A DNA stretch of 60,815 nt from Actinomycetota bacterium (GCA_027313705.1 DAHVDE010000117.1:1-60815); one strand, 5' to 3'; counted from the first letter of the stretch, positions 28,641 to 37,151 are shown. Numbers and translations: made by a program. The notes: generated by a model not told the origin, from the letters alone.

Positions 28641-30718
28641 TGCCGCGTCACCCGCAGGTTCCCTAGCCGGTCCACCCGCGCCGCGAAGCCAGGATGAAGC
28701 GGTACGGTCGCCCCGAACTCCTCGATCACCGCCGGCCCGGCCACCGTGTCTCCGCAGGCTAGCTCGGGCCGCCAGTACACGCCCGCCGGTATGAAGTCGT
28801 CAGACCGGGAGAAGCACACCGCACGGCTCCCGGTCCGCGCCCGTTCCTGATTCCCGTCTCCGGGCTTGAGTTCTGCCAGCACCGGCCGCCTGATCGGCCC
28901 GATCCCTGTCACCCGCAGGTTCACCCACTCCACTGGCTGCCGCGCGTCACCGCGAAAGTCATACCCGTACAACGCCAGGTGCGCGTCGTGAAACCCGTCC
29001 GCCACCTGCCCGGCGAGCCCGGCGTCGAACACCCCGCCTGGCACCGGCACCCGTACTTCGCAGGCTTGCCCGAAGTAACGCAGGTCGGCACTGCGTACCA
29101 GCCGCCAGCGGTCGGCGTCGAACCCTTGCCCGGCGAGCCCGGCCTGCGCCTGCGCTGCTAGCTGCCGGAAAACCGACTCGCCGGCCTGGCAGTCGAGCAA
29201 ATCGTGCCTGCGCACCCAGGTACGCACGAAGTCCAGCCGCACGTCCACCGTCAGCAGGCCGAACGCGGACAGGTTGCCTGGATTAATCGGCACGAGGACC
29301 TCGCGGACGCCGAGAACGTCCATCAGCGGGCACAGCAGCAGCGACCCCGACCCGCCGAACGTCACCAGCGTGAAATCCCTGATGTCAAGTCCGCGCTTCA
29401 CCGTGACCTGCCTGACGGCGTTGGCCTGGTTCCAGGCCGTGATCTCCAGAATCCCACTCGCGCACTCCCGCTCGGAAAGGCCGAGCCGCCCGGCCAGCCC
29501 GGCCAGCCCGGCACGCGCCGCGTCCGGGTCAAGGCGCAACTCGCCGCCGAGCAGTTGCGCTGGGGTGCGCCCGAGTGCCAGATGCGCGTCGGTCACGGTC
29601 ACCTCGGTACCGCCCCGCCCGTAACACAGCGGCCCTGGATCGGCGCCCGCGGAACGCGGCCCGACCTTGAGCGCGCCCTCCGGCGATATCCAGGCGATCG
29701 AGCCGCCGCCCGCCCCAACCGTCACGACGTCGACCATCGGGATCATCGCCGGGTAGCCGCCGACCGAGCCTTCTGTGGTGAGCGCTGGCTCCCCGTCGTG
29801 CACCACCGCCACGTCGGTAGAGGTGCCGCCGCCGTCACAGGTGAGTACCCGGTCGATCCCGGCCGCCCTGGCCACGAAGGCCGCCCCGAGCGCCCCGGCG
29901 GCCGGCCCGCTGAGCACGGTGGTGATCGGCTGCCTGGCGGCCTCGGCAGCGGAAACCACGCCGCCGTTGGACTTCATCACGTAGAACGGCGTACTCGCGT
30001 CAAGCGTGCCGAGGCGGTCCCCGATGGCACGCAGGTACCTGGCCACCGTCGGCTTGACCGCGGCGTCGAGCAACGTGGTCATCGACCGCTCGTACTCCCG
30101 GTACTCGCGCAGCACCTGCGAAGAGACTGACACCACCGCGCCTGGATGCTCAGCGGCCAAGATGTCCGCCATCCGGCGCTCGTGTTCGGTGTTGGCGTAA
30201 GAATGCAGGAAGCAGACGCCGATCGCGTTGACGTCGTTCTCGCGGAACCAGCGCGCCGCGGCTGCCGCGCCGGCCGCGTCGAATGGCACGATCTCCGCGC
30301 CGGTGTGGTCCAGGCGTCCCGCGACGGTCTTCACTAGGTCAGGCGGGACAATTCTGGGTGGCTTTACCCAGAAATAGGAGTTGCCATAGCCGTCTGGCAC
30401 GGACTGCCGTGCGATTTCCAGGATGAACTCAAAACCCGCCGTGGTGACGAAGCCGAGCCTGCCGGTCTTGCCCTCGAGTAGCTGGTTGGTGGCGATCGTA
30501 GTGCCGTGGCTGATCGCGGCGACCTGGCCGGGACCGTAGTCAGGCCCGAACTGCGCGAGCACCTTGACGAGCCCGTCGGTGAAGCCGAGCGAAGGGTCCG
30601 CCGGCGTGGTCGGCGTCTTGGTGACCGCGAGGTGGCCCGTCCGCTCGTCGTAGGCGACGACGTCGGTGAAGGTTCCTCCGGTGTCGATGCCGATCCGCAG
30701 CCACCCGGCCGTCACCAC
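28637..30718 (-). CDS. Hydantoinase A / oxoprolinase-type subunit
   Basis: ATP-binding partner of the same enzyme, 693 aa. The N-terminus LRIGIDTGGTFTDVVAYDE is the ASKHA-like nucleotide-binding motif of HyuA. Next come ISHGTTIATNQLLEGKTGRLG, the hydantoinase_A core SNGGVVSAAEAARQPITTVLSGPAAG, and LTCDGGGTSTDVAVV. It overlaps the CoxG-like gene by 7 bp upstream and hydantoinase B downstream. The family converts N-methylhydantoin, hydantoins or 5-oxoproline with ATP; other members are carboxylase subunits, so the reaction is only a class-level call. Confidence 0.9.
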   Translation of the reverse strand: MVTAGWLRIGIDTGGTFTDVVAYDERTGHLAVTKTPTTPADPSLGFTDGLVKVLAQFGPDYGPGQVAAISHGTTIATNQLLEGKTGRLGFVTTAGFEFILEIARQSVPDGYGNSYFWVKPPRIVPPDLVKTVAGRLDHTGAEIVPFDAAGAAAAARWFRENDVNAIGVCFLHSYANTEHERRMADILAAEHPGAVVSVSSQVLREYREYERSMTTLLDAAVKPTVARYLRAIGDRLGTLDASTPFYVMKSNGGVVSAAEAARQPITTVLSGPAAGALGAAFVARAAGIDRVLTCDGGGTSTDVAVVHDGEPALTTEGSVGGYPAMIPMVDVVTVGAGGGSIAWISPEGALKVGPRSAGADPGPLCYGRGGTEVTVTDAHLALGRTPAQLLGGELRLDPDAARAGLAGLAGRLGLSERECASGILEITAWNQANAVRQVTVKRGLDIRDFTLVTFGGSGSLLLCPLMDVLGVREVLVPINPGNLSAFGLLTVDVRLDFVRTWVRRHDLLDCQAGESVFRQLAAQAQAGLAGQGFDADRWRLVRSADLRYFGQACEVRVPVPGGVFDAGLAGQVADGFHDAHLALYGYDFRGDARQPVEWVNLRVTGIGPIRRPVLAELKPGDGNQERARTGSRAVCFSRSDDFIPAGVYWRPELACGDTVAGPAVIEEFGATVPLHPGFAARVDRLGNLRVTRQ

Positions 30719-31344
30719 CGGCTCCCGGTGCGCTGGCTGTTTCTGCGGCGCAGCATCACCGCGACGACAACGCCGGCCAGCCCGATCAGCACGCCGAACG
30801 CGAAGGCCGCCCTGACGCTGGTCAGGCCGGCCAGGCCGGTGCCGTCGTCCGCGCCAGGCTCGGCCGCCAGCAGGTGCGCGGGCGGCAAGAACTCCCTGCC
30901 TGGCTCGGCGCGTAGCTGGGCTGCTATGGCCGAGAAGAAGTCGGCCGCCAGGCGGCGGGTGATGCCGGCCAGCAACCGCTGGCCCGCCCCGGCGATCCGG
31001 CCGCTGAACCTGACGTCGACGTCGTAGCTGACTTCCGTCGTCTCATCGCCCCTGGCGGTAAGCCGCAGGGTGAAGTCAAGGCTGAACTCGCCGCGGTCGC
31101 CCGTCGCCCGCGCGGTCAAGGTGGCTGAGCCGAAACGAGGCCGGCTGGTGATCTCGAACTCGCCGGCGTAGGTACCGCTGACGGCGGCCAGCGCCGTGCT
31201 GATCGTGAACCTGCCGGTATCAGGACCAGTGACCTCAAGCCGGTCACAGCCAGGAATCGCATCGGCAAGCACCGCCGGGTCGGTCAGCAGCTTCCACGCT
31301 CGCGTGACGGGCACGTCGAGCACCGCGCCTGCGCTGAACCTCAT
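30712..31344 (-). CDS. CoxG-like SRPBCC protein with C-terminal membrane anchor
   Basis: 210 aa from the ATG at 31344, with GGGGAG upstream; a longer frame to 31512 is not supported. Residues 1-150 form the CoxG (carbon monoxide dehydrogenase subunit G) fold: AGAVLDVPVTRAWKLLTDPAVLADAIPGC, AGEFEIT, and a C-terminal domain helix. A hydrophobic helix (about 175-198, FAFGVLIGLAGVVVAVML) and a basic tail anchor it in the membrane. CoxG proteins recruit or mature molybdenum hydroxylases. Here it heads the hydantoinase operon, while the hydroxylase genes lie 2 kb away beyond an inserted gene. Confidence 0.85.
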   Translation of the reverse strand: MRFSAGAVLDVPVTRAWKLLTDPAVLADAIPGCDRLEVTGPDTGRFTISTALAAVSGTYAGEFEITSRPRFGSATLTARATGDRGEFSLDFTLRLTARGDETTEVSYDVDVRFSGRIAGAGQRLLAGITRRLAADFFSAIAAQLRAEPGREFLPPAHLLAAEPGADDGTGLAGLTSVRAAFAFGVLIGLAGVVVAVMLRRRNSQRTGSRW

Positions 31345-31483
31345 CACGCTCCCCGCTTCCGCCACGTCCCAAGGATCGCACGCCGGCACCCCCGTGCCCC
31401 CAACGCCGCCATGATTGCCCCATTCAGCCGGTAAGCTGCCCACCATTGACGGTGCTGACATGCTGACAATGAAAGGCAATACC

Positions 31484-32899
31484 GTGGCCGGTAACAACCA
31501 GCTTTCCGCCATTGAGCACGTAGTCGTCCTGATGCTCGAGAATCGCTCTTTCGATCACATGCTCGGCTTTCTTTACGCCAGCCATGGCAACGTCTCGCCG
31601 TCAGGCCAGCCGTTCGCTGGCCTGACCGGCACGGAGTCCAACCCGAACGGCTCAGGCACGGCGACCAGTGTGTTCCCGATCACGCCCGCCACCCCCAACG
31701 CCTACTTCATGCCTGGCGCGGACCCCGGCGAAGGGTACTTGGCGACCAACAGCCAGCTCTACGGCAGCACCGGGGCGCCAGCGGGTCAGCAAATACCGCA
31801 GATGACGGGCTTTGTCACCGACTTCGCTTACACGCTCGGCTGGGAAAGCCGGGAGAACTGGGCGATCGTCAACGGCACGACGCCGGCCGACATCATGGGC
31901 TGCTTCACGCCGCAAGCCCTGCCCGTGCTGTCCGCGCTCGCCAGCGGCTATGCGGTCTGCGACCACTGGTTCTGCTCGGTGCCCACCGAAACCATGCCGA
32001 ACCGAGCGTTCGCCTGCGCCGCCACCAGCCAGGGCCACCTGGACGACCATACGAAGATCTTCACGGCCCCGAGCATCTTCGGCCTGCTCGGCCAGCACGG
32101 CATCTCCTGGGGCATCTATGGCTACGACGCCGAGCCGCTCACCAAGTCGACCTTCACCGACATCGCGGCGGCACCGAACGGCACGATCGGCGAGTTCGCC
32201 GGCTTCCAGGCCGCCACCGCCGCCGGCACCCTGCCCTCGTTCACCTTCCTTGAGCCTTCCTGGTCGTCCACGGGTAACAGCCAGCACCCCAACTACGACG
32301 TCGCACTCGGCGAGCAACTCATACACGACGTCTACGAGACGTTGCGGTCAGGACCAGGCTGGCAAAGCACGCTCTTCGTGCTGACCTACGACGAGCACGG
32401 CGGCTGCTACGACCATGTGCCGCCGCCGTGGGGCGCGGTACCGCCAGACAACACGATCGGCGAATACGGCTTCGGCTTCGACCGCTTCGGCCCGCGGGTC
32501 CCGACCGTGCTGATCTCGCCGCTCATCGAGGCGGGGACAGTGTTCCGGGTGCCGGAAGGCAGCATGCCCTTCGATCACACCTCGGTTCTGAAGACGATCG
32601 AGCAGCGCTGGAACCTGCCGGCCCTCACCGCGCGCGACGCCGCCGCGCCGAGCGTCGCCGACGTGCTCACGCTGGCCGAGCCCAGAACCGACGACGTGCT
32701 AGCCGGCGTGACCGTCCCGGCCTCAGGCTCGGCTGGCCCGTCCGCCGCCCGGCCCTCACACCTGCAGAAGGTGCAAGCAGAACTCATGTCCCGCCGGCTG
32801 CCCGCGGGTCAGCGCCCCGAACTCGACGCCGTGTCCAGACTGGACACCAACGCCGCCTACGCCAGCTACCTCAGCGCCCACTCGGCCCTGAACCCCTGA
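31484..32899 (+). CDS. Phospholipase C / acid phosphatase-like phosphoesterase
   Basis: 471 aa from the GTG at 31484, which has AAAGG 7 nt upstream; a TTG at 31415 or ATGs at 31460 and 31469 are possible but have poor ribosome sites. It has the phosphoesterase-family motifs: HVVVLMLENRSFDHMLGF, PTETMPNRAFACAATSQG, TYDEHGGCYDHVPPPWG, FGPRVPTVLISPLIEAG, and PFDHTSVLKTIEQRW. The family cleaves phosphodiesters or phosphomonoesters of lipids. No signal peptide is visible with any start, unlike the exported Tat-dependent enzymes. It lies on the opposite strand between two operons that would otherwise be adjacent, so it may be an insertion. Confidence 0.85.
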   Translation: MAGNNQLSAIEHVVVLMLENRSFDHMLGFLYASHGNVSPSGQPFAGLTGTESNPNGSGTATSVFPITPATPNAYFMPGADPGEGYLATNSQLYGSTGAPAGQQIPQMTGFVTDFAYTLGWESRENWAIVNGTTPADIMGCFTPQALPVLSALASGYAVCDHWFCSVPTETMPNRAFACAATSQGHLDDHTKIFTAPSIFGLLGQHGISWGIYGYDAEPLTKSTFTDIAAAPNGTIGEFAGFQAATAAGTLPSFTFLEPSWSSTGNSQHPNYDVALGEQLIHDVYETLRSGPGWQSTLFVLTYDEHGGCYDHVPPPWGAVPPDNTIGEYGFGFDRFGPRVPTVLISPLIEAGTVFRVPEGSMPFDHTSVLKTIEQRWNLPALTARDAAAPSVADVLTLAEPRTDDVLAGVTVPASGSAGPSAARPSHLQKVQAELMSRRLPAGQRPELDAVSRLDTNAAYASYLSAHSALNP

Positions 32900-32954
32900 G
32901 GCAGGAACTGACACGGTATCTAGCCACGCCATCATGTGTGATGATTGATGCTGC

Positions 32955-33151
32955 TCACAGCCGGATGGTGAGTCCGTCGTGCGCACGTTGGGGTGATCGC
33001 CTTCCCACGCCTGGACTGTCGCGCCGCACGCCGTGAGGGTGGTTCCCGTGGTGAGCTCGATGCAGGCCTGGTAGCGGCCCCCGCTGCCGAAGGCGTCGCC
33101 GCTGCCGGCGAAGGTGATGGTGACGGTGGTATCTGCCGGAGGCTGGGGCAT
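32955..33151 (-). pseudogene. Internally deleted metallo-beta-lactamase-fold hydrolase remnant
   Basis: From an ATG at 33151 (minus strand, GGAGGG just before it) the frame reads TVTITFAGSGDAFGSGGRYQ and then a TTGTTLTACGA segment. That is the start of an RNase Z-like MBL hydrolase, in which the aspartate of a DCG motif follows a GSGDAFGSGGR loop. After about 43 residues the similarity stops and the HxHxDH metal motif is missing. In another frame the segment AHDGLTIRL runs into a stop at 32957-32955, plausibly the old C-terminus. An internal deletion with a frameshift explains both. The whole 32900-33289 gap holds this and an unassigned plus-strand coding-like fragment (33173-33300). Confidence 0.6.
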
Positions 33152-33289
33152 CCCTCCATTGTGGCCCGGTGACGGTGCCTGGCGGCCGGCGCGGACGCGC
33201 TGATCGCCTGCACGGCCGACCGGGTCGACGATGCGTTCCTGGCCGACCCACATGCCGACGGATTCGTTGTCGGAGCCAGCCTGCGCCCG

Positions 33290-35689
33290 CTACCGAGAGT
33301 CCGTGTCCTGAGCCGGCTGATCCCGCTGCCTCAGTTCGAAGAGGTCAGAGGGCGAGATAGGCATCGCAGTGATCGCAAATCCCTCGGCGTCGGAGATCGC
33401 CGAGGCGAATAGCGCCGCGCCAGGGATCACCCCGGCCTCGCCCGCGCCCTTGATGCCGAGCGGATTAAGCGGCGAAGGCGTCTGGAGGTGGTCGATTTCT
33501 ATCTCTTGCGGCATCTCGGACACGTAGGGCATCAGGAAGTCCATGAAAGAGGCGTTCCGCAGTTGGCCGGCCTCGTCATAGGCCAGCCGCTCGTACAGCG
33601 CGCCGCCGATCCCTTGCGCTACCCCGCCGTGGATCTGCCCTGCCACGATGCGCGGGTTAATCAGGGTGCCGCAGTCGTGCACGACGCAATACCTGAGGAT
33701 CTTGATCTCGGCCGTATCCGGGTCGGTCTCCACGATCGCGGCGTGCATGCCGCTGGCAAAGGTGGATCGCACGGGCGAGAAGAACTCGCGGCCCTCAAGG
33801 CCGGGAGACTCCCCCGCGGGAACCGGCGGTGCCTGCGGATCGGAGGAACCTGCAGCGAACTGGGTCGCGGCCCTGGCGGCCTCGTCGAAGGCGTAGCGCA
33901 GCGGATTGGCGAGCACGGCGACCGTGCCCAGCCCGATCGCCGACGCCGGATCGCCCTTGACTCGCACGGCTCCGTCGACGATCTCCAGGTCGGCAGGCGC
34001 TGCCTCGAGCGCGGCGGCGGCGATCCTCAGCGCCTTCTCCCGCGTCGCGCGCGCCGCGAGTGCCACGGCGGATCCGCTCATCACCGCGGCTCTCGACGCG
34101 AACGTCCCCACGGCGTAGCCGAAAGCGCGGGTGTCGCCGGTCGTCACGGCGACGTCGCCGAGTGGCACGCCTAGCTCATCGGCCACGATCTGGGCGAATA
34201 CCGTCTGGTGCCCTTGGCCCTGGCTGGTCAGCCCGGTCGCCACCTTGACCTTTCCCGAGGTTTCCACCACGACATGGGCGCCCTCATAGGGCCCGACTCC
34301 GGTGCCTTCCACGTAACAGGCCAGCCCGATCCCTAGCCTGCGCCCCTGGGCGCGAGCCTCCGCCTGCCTGGCGGGAAAACTGTCCCATTCGATCAGCGCC
34401 TTCAGCATGGCCAGTGCCGCCGGGTAGTCACCTGAGTCGTAGACCAGCGGACGGCCGTCCTGGAAGATCAGGCCGTGGTCATAGGGCATTTCTTCCGGCG
34501 TGATGAAGTTGCGCTCGCGCACTACCGTACGGTCGAGCCGCAGTGACGCGGCGATCGCGTCCATGGTTCGCTCCATCACGAACGCGCCCTGCGGCCTGCC
34601 TGCACCGCGGTAAGGCGTGACGATCACGGTGTTCGTGTACAGCGAGGTGAACTCGACCCGGTACGCCCCTGGCTTGTAAGGCCCGAGCAGCTGAGTCGAC
34701 GTGATGATCGGCACGATCAGGCCGTAGGGAATGTAGGCGCCATTGTCATGCCAGAATCTGACGTCGAGCCCGAGCACTCGTCCCTCGTCGTCGAACCCGA
34801 CCCGCACCAGGTGCCGCTGGCCGCGTTCATGGGCGCTGGCGACGAAATGCTCGGCCCGGTCCTCGGTGTACTTGACCGGCCGGCCGAGCAGCCTGGCCGC
34901 CCATGGCACCAGTACTTCCTCTGGCCACGGATGCACGATCTTGACGCCGAACCCGCCGCCCACATCTGGGGTGATCACGTCAACCCCGGCCAGGTCAAGC
35001 TCAAGCTTGGCCGCGACCGCCGCCCGCACCCCGGTCGAGGTCTGGGTCGAAGTCCAGATCCGCAGCCTGCCAGACTCGGTGTCCCACCTGGCAAGCACGC
35101 CGCGGCCTTCGAGCGGCGTCGACGCCGACCTTTCTATGCTCAGGTCGAGTTCCAGCGTGTGCGGCGCGGCCGAGATCGCCGCGTGCGCGTCGCCATGACT
35201 TTGCACCAGTTCGGCGGCGATGTTTCCCGGCACATCGGGGTGCACCAGGTGCCTGGCGGCCCTGGCCGCGTCGATGCCGACCACGGCGGGCAACTGCTCG
35301 TAGTCCACCACGATCGCCTGCGCCGCGTCTTCCGCCAGGTACCTGTCCTCCGCCACCACCATCACGACGGGTTCGCCGGCGTAGTTGACCTCATCAGCCG
35401 CCAGCGGGAAGCCGGTTCTCGGTGCGGTAAGGGCCGGGTGCGGTATGAGCATCGGCAGCGGCTCGGCCACCCGGCCGGTCAGGTCCTCATAGGTGTAGAT
35501 GGCGATGAGCCCTGGCACGTCCACTGCGGCGGAAACATCGATACCTGTGATCCGCGCGTGCGCGTGCGGGCTGCGCACGAACGCGGCAGCGAGGGCATCA
35601 TGCCCGAGATCGTCGAGGTAGGCGCCCTGGCCGCGGAGCAGCCTGTCGTCCTCGACCCGCTTGACCGGCTCGCCGAACACCGCGGTCAC
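33290..35689 (-). CDS. Xanthine dehydrogenase-family molybdopterin-binding subunit
   Basis: Large catalytic subunit of a molybdenum hydroxylase, 799 aa. Seen: VKRVEDDRLLRGQGAYLDD at the start, the cofactor loop VGGGFGVKIV near residue 240, PYRGAGRPQGAFVMER, LTSQGQGHQTVFAQI, and the C-terminal GIKGAGEAGVIPG with the base catalyst Glu at about 751. The Cys-containing active loop of true CO dehydrogenase is absent, so it oxidises an organic substrate (N-heterocycle or aldehyde). It overlaps the iron-sulfur subunit gene by 4 bp and is last in the medium-small-large operon. A pyrimidine or purine ring is a reasonable but unproven substrate given the ring-opening amidohydrolase nearby. Confidence 0.92.
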   Translation of the reverse strand: MTAVFGEPVKRVEDDRLLRGQGAYLDDLGHDALAAAFVRSPHAHARITGIDVSAAVDVPGLIAIYTYEDLTGRVAEPLPMLIPHPALTAPRTGFPLAADEVNYAGEPVVMVVAEDRYLAEDAAQAIVVDYEQLPAVVGIDAARAARHLVHPDVPGNIAAELVQSHGDAHAAISAAPHTLELDLSIERSASTPLEGRGVLARWDTESGRLRIWTSTQTSTGVRAAVAAKLELDLAGVDVITPDVGGGFGVKIVHPWPEEVLVPWAARLLGRPVKYTEDRAEHFVASAHERGQRHLVRVGFDDEGRVLGLDVRFWHDNGAYIPYGLIVPIITSTQLLGPYKPGAYRVEFTSLYTNTVIVTPYRGAGRPQGAFVMERTMDAIAASLRLDRTVVRERNFITPEEMPYDHGLIFQDGRPLVYDSGDYPAALAMLKALIEWDSFPARQAEARAQGRRLGIGLACYVEGTGVGPYEGAHVVVETSGKVKVATGLTSQGQGHQTVFAQIVADELGVPLGDVAVTTGDTRAFGYAVGTFASRAAVMSGSAVALAARATREKALRIAAAALEAAPADLEIVDGAVRVKGDPASAIGLGTVAVLANPLRYAFDEAARAATQFAAGSSDPQAPPVPAGESPGLEGREFFSPVRSTFASGMHAAIVETDPDTAEIKILRYCVVHDCGTLINPRIVAGQIHGGVAQGIGGALYERLAYDEAGQLRNASFMDFLMPYVSEMPQEIEIDHLQTPSPLNPLGIKGAGEAGVIPGAALFASAISDAEGFAITAMPISPSDLFELRQRDQPAQDTDSR

Positions 35690-36207
35690 CTGGTCTGCGT
35701 GATGAGCTCGGCCGCCCGCAGTACCGCCTGCACGATGTTCTGGTAGCCGGTGCAGCGGCAGAGGTTGCCGCCGATGATCTCGCGGGCCTGTTCTGGCGTC
35801 GGGTCAGGGTCTTCCGCCAGCGCGGCGGTGATCGTGGTCAGAAAGCCCGGCGTGCAGAAGCCGCACTGCAAGCCATGGCAGTCGGCGAACGCCTGTTGTA
35901 CCGGGGAGAGCTTCCCGTCCCGGCCGGCCAGTCCCTCCACCGTCGTGATCGAGGAATTGTCGGCGCTGACCGCCAGCATCAGGCAGGACCTGACCGCCAC
36001 GCCGTCGATTAGCACCGTGCACGCGCCGCAGACGCCGTGCTCGCATCCGACGTGCGTACCGGTCAGCCGCAGGTCATGTCGCAGGCAGTCGGAAAGGAGC
36101 CGCCTGGCGGGCACCGCGAGAGCGTAAGAGGTGCCGTTCACGACCAGCACGATGTCGAACAGCCCGGAATCCTTCATATCGGTGTCCTTCAGGGCAGGCT
36201 CAGCCAT
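35686..36207 (-). CDS. 2Fe-2S subunit of molybdenum hydroxylase
   Basis: Electron-transfer subunit with two 2Fe-2S clusters, 173 aa from the ATG at 36207 (GGGAG upstream). The plant-type cluster motif is CEHGVCGACTVLIDG (C55, C60, C63, with C75). The second cluster motif is CGFCTPGFLTT with CRCTGYQNIV. An N-terminal extension of about 15 residues (MAEPALKDTDMKDSG) precedes the usual start. It overlaps the FAD subunit by 19 bp and the large subunit by 4 bp. Confidence 0.93.
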   Translation of the reverse strand: MAEPALKDTDMKDSGLFDIVLVVNGTSYALAVPARRLLSDCLRHDLRLTGTHVGCEHGVCGACTVLIDGVAVRSCLMLAVSADNSSITTVEGLAGRDGKLSPVQQAFADCHGLQCGFCTPGFLTTITAALAEDPDPTPEQAREIIGGNLCRCTGYQNIVQAVLRAAELITQTR

Positions 36208-37094
36208 GCGCGCTCCCTTGCGTGAGCGAATGCCCCGGCCAGTGCTCGCTCGGTCAGGACGCCGGCCAGGTGCCTGCGGTAGGCGGCGGTCGCGTGGATG
36301 TCGTCGCCGGGCTGAAGCCGCGCCATCGCCAGCCTGCCAGCCTGCGCGAAGTCTGGTGTCCCTGCCGTGGCCAGGGACACCAGGCTCACCCCCCCGCACG
36401 CCTCGGTCAGGTCGAGCACGACCGGCACGGGCCCGACCGAGAGATACGCGGCTCGCGCCCCGCTGACCTCCCCTTGCGGTCCTAGCTCGACGAGCGCGGC
36501 GACCCCGCAGACCGCATAGTCGCCGTGTCGCCTGCTCACCTCGGTGAACGCGCAGCCCGCCCCGGACGGCAGTTCGGGGAGCAGCACTTCTGTCGCCAGT
36601 TCACCCGCCCTGACATCCGATTCAAGCGGACCGAGGAAGAAGTCTTCCGCGCTGGCGAGCCGCTCGCCGGCGACGCTCACCAGCCGCACCGAGCCTTCGA
36701 GCAGGGCGAGCACCGCCGTCATTTCCCCGGCCGGGTCGGCATGGACGATACTGCCGACGGTGGTGCCCCGGTTTCTGATCACGGGATGAGCGACCAGGGC
36801 AAGCGCCTGGCCGAGCAGCGGCTGGGCGGCCACGGCGAGCGGATCACGCAGCACGTCGTTATGCCTGGCCAGCGCGCCGATAGTGACCTGACCGCCGCTA
36901 ACGCTGACGTAGGCGAGTTCGGCGAGTCTGTTGATGTCCACCAGGTGCCCTGGGGCCGCGAGCCTCAGGTTGAGCAGCGGCATCAGCGACTGACCGCCCG
37001 CGAGCACCTTCGCGTCTGGTCCGCGGGCGGCCAGCAGCGAGACAGCCTGCGCCACCGACTCGGGGCGCGAGTAGCCGAAGGTAGGCGGCTTCAC
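36189..37094 (-). CDS. FAD-binding subunit of molybdenum hydroxylase
   Basis: Medium subunit that passes electrons from the iron-sulfur clusters to an acceptor, 301 aa, starting at GTG 37094. FAD-binding motifs AGGQSLMPLLNLRLA (32-46) and RNRGTTVGSIVHADPAGEM (about 103-121) are clear, and the C-terminal CO_deh_flav_C domain follows. It heads the operon. A -35/-10 pair ends only 7 bp before the GTG, so the mRNA may be leaderless. Confidence 0.92.
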   Translation of the reverse strand: MKPPTFGYSRPESVAQAVSLLAARGPDAKVLAGGQSLMPLLNLRLAAPGHLVDINRLAELAYVSVSGGQVTIGALARHNDVLRDPLAVAAQPLLGQALALVAHPVIRNRGTTVGSIVHADPAGEMTAVLALLEGSVRLVSVAGERLASAEDFFLGPLESDVRAGELATEVLLPELPSGAGCAFTEVSRRHGDYAVCGVAALVELGPQGEVSGARAAYLSVGPVPVVLDLTEACGGVSLVSLATAGTPDFAQAGRLAMARLQPGDDIHATAAYRRHLAGVLTERALAGAFAHARERAWLSLP

Positions 37095-37101
37095 CCCGGC
37101 T

Positions 37102-37131
37102 ACGTTAGCCCTTGCGGACCGGCGGCATCAA
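37102..37131 (-). promoter_or_regulatory. Candidate promoter of the molybdenum hydroxylase operon
   Basis: Minus strand TTGATG (37131-37126), an 18-nt spacer, then TAACGT (37107-37102), which ends 7 bp before the GTG start of the FAD subunit. A transcript starting the usual distance after the -10 would begin at or next to the GTG. It is a leaderless-type arrangement, common in actinobacteria. Confidence 0.4.
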
Positions 37132-37151
37132 CGCAATGCAGCAGGCCGCCG

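Noticed and set aside
33290-35689. True carbon monoxide dehydrogenase large subunit
   Set aside because: It lacks the Cys-containing active-site loop of CoxL (AYRCSFR); the loop here is PYRGAGRPQ as in xanthine dehydrogenase-type enzymes.
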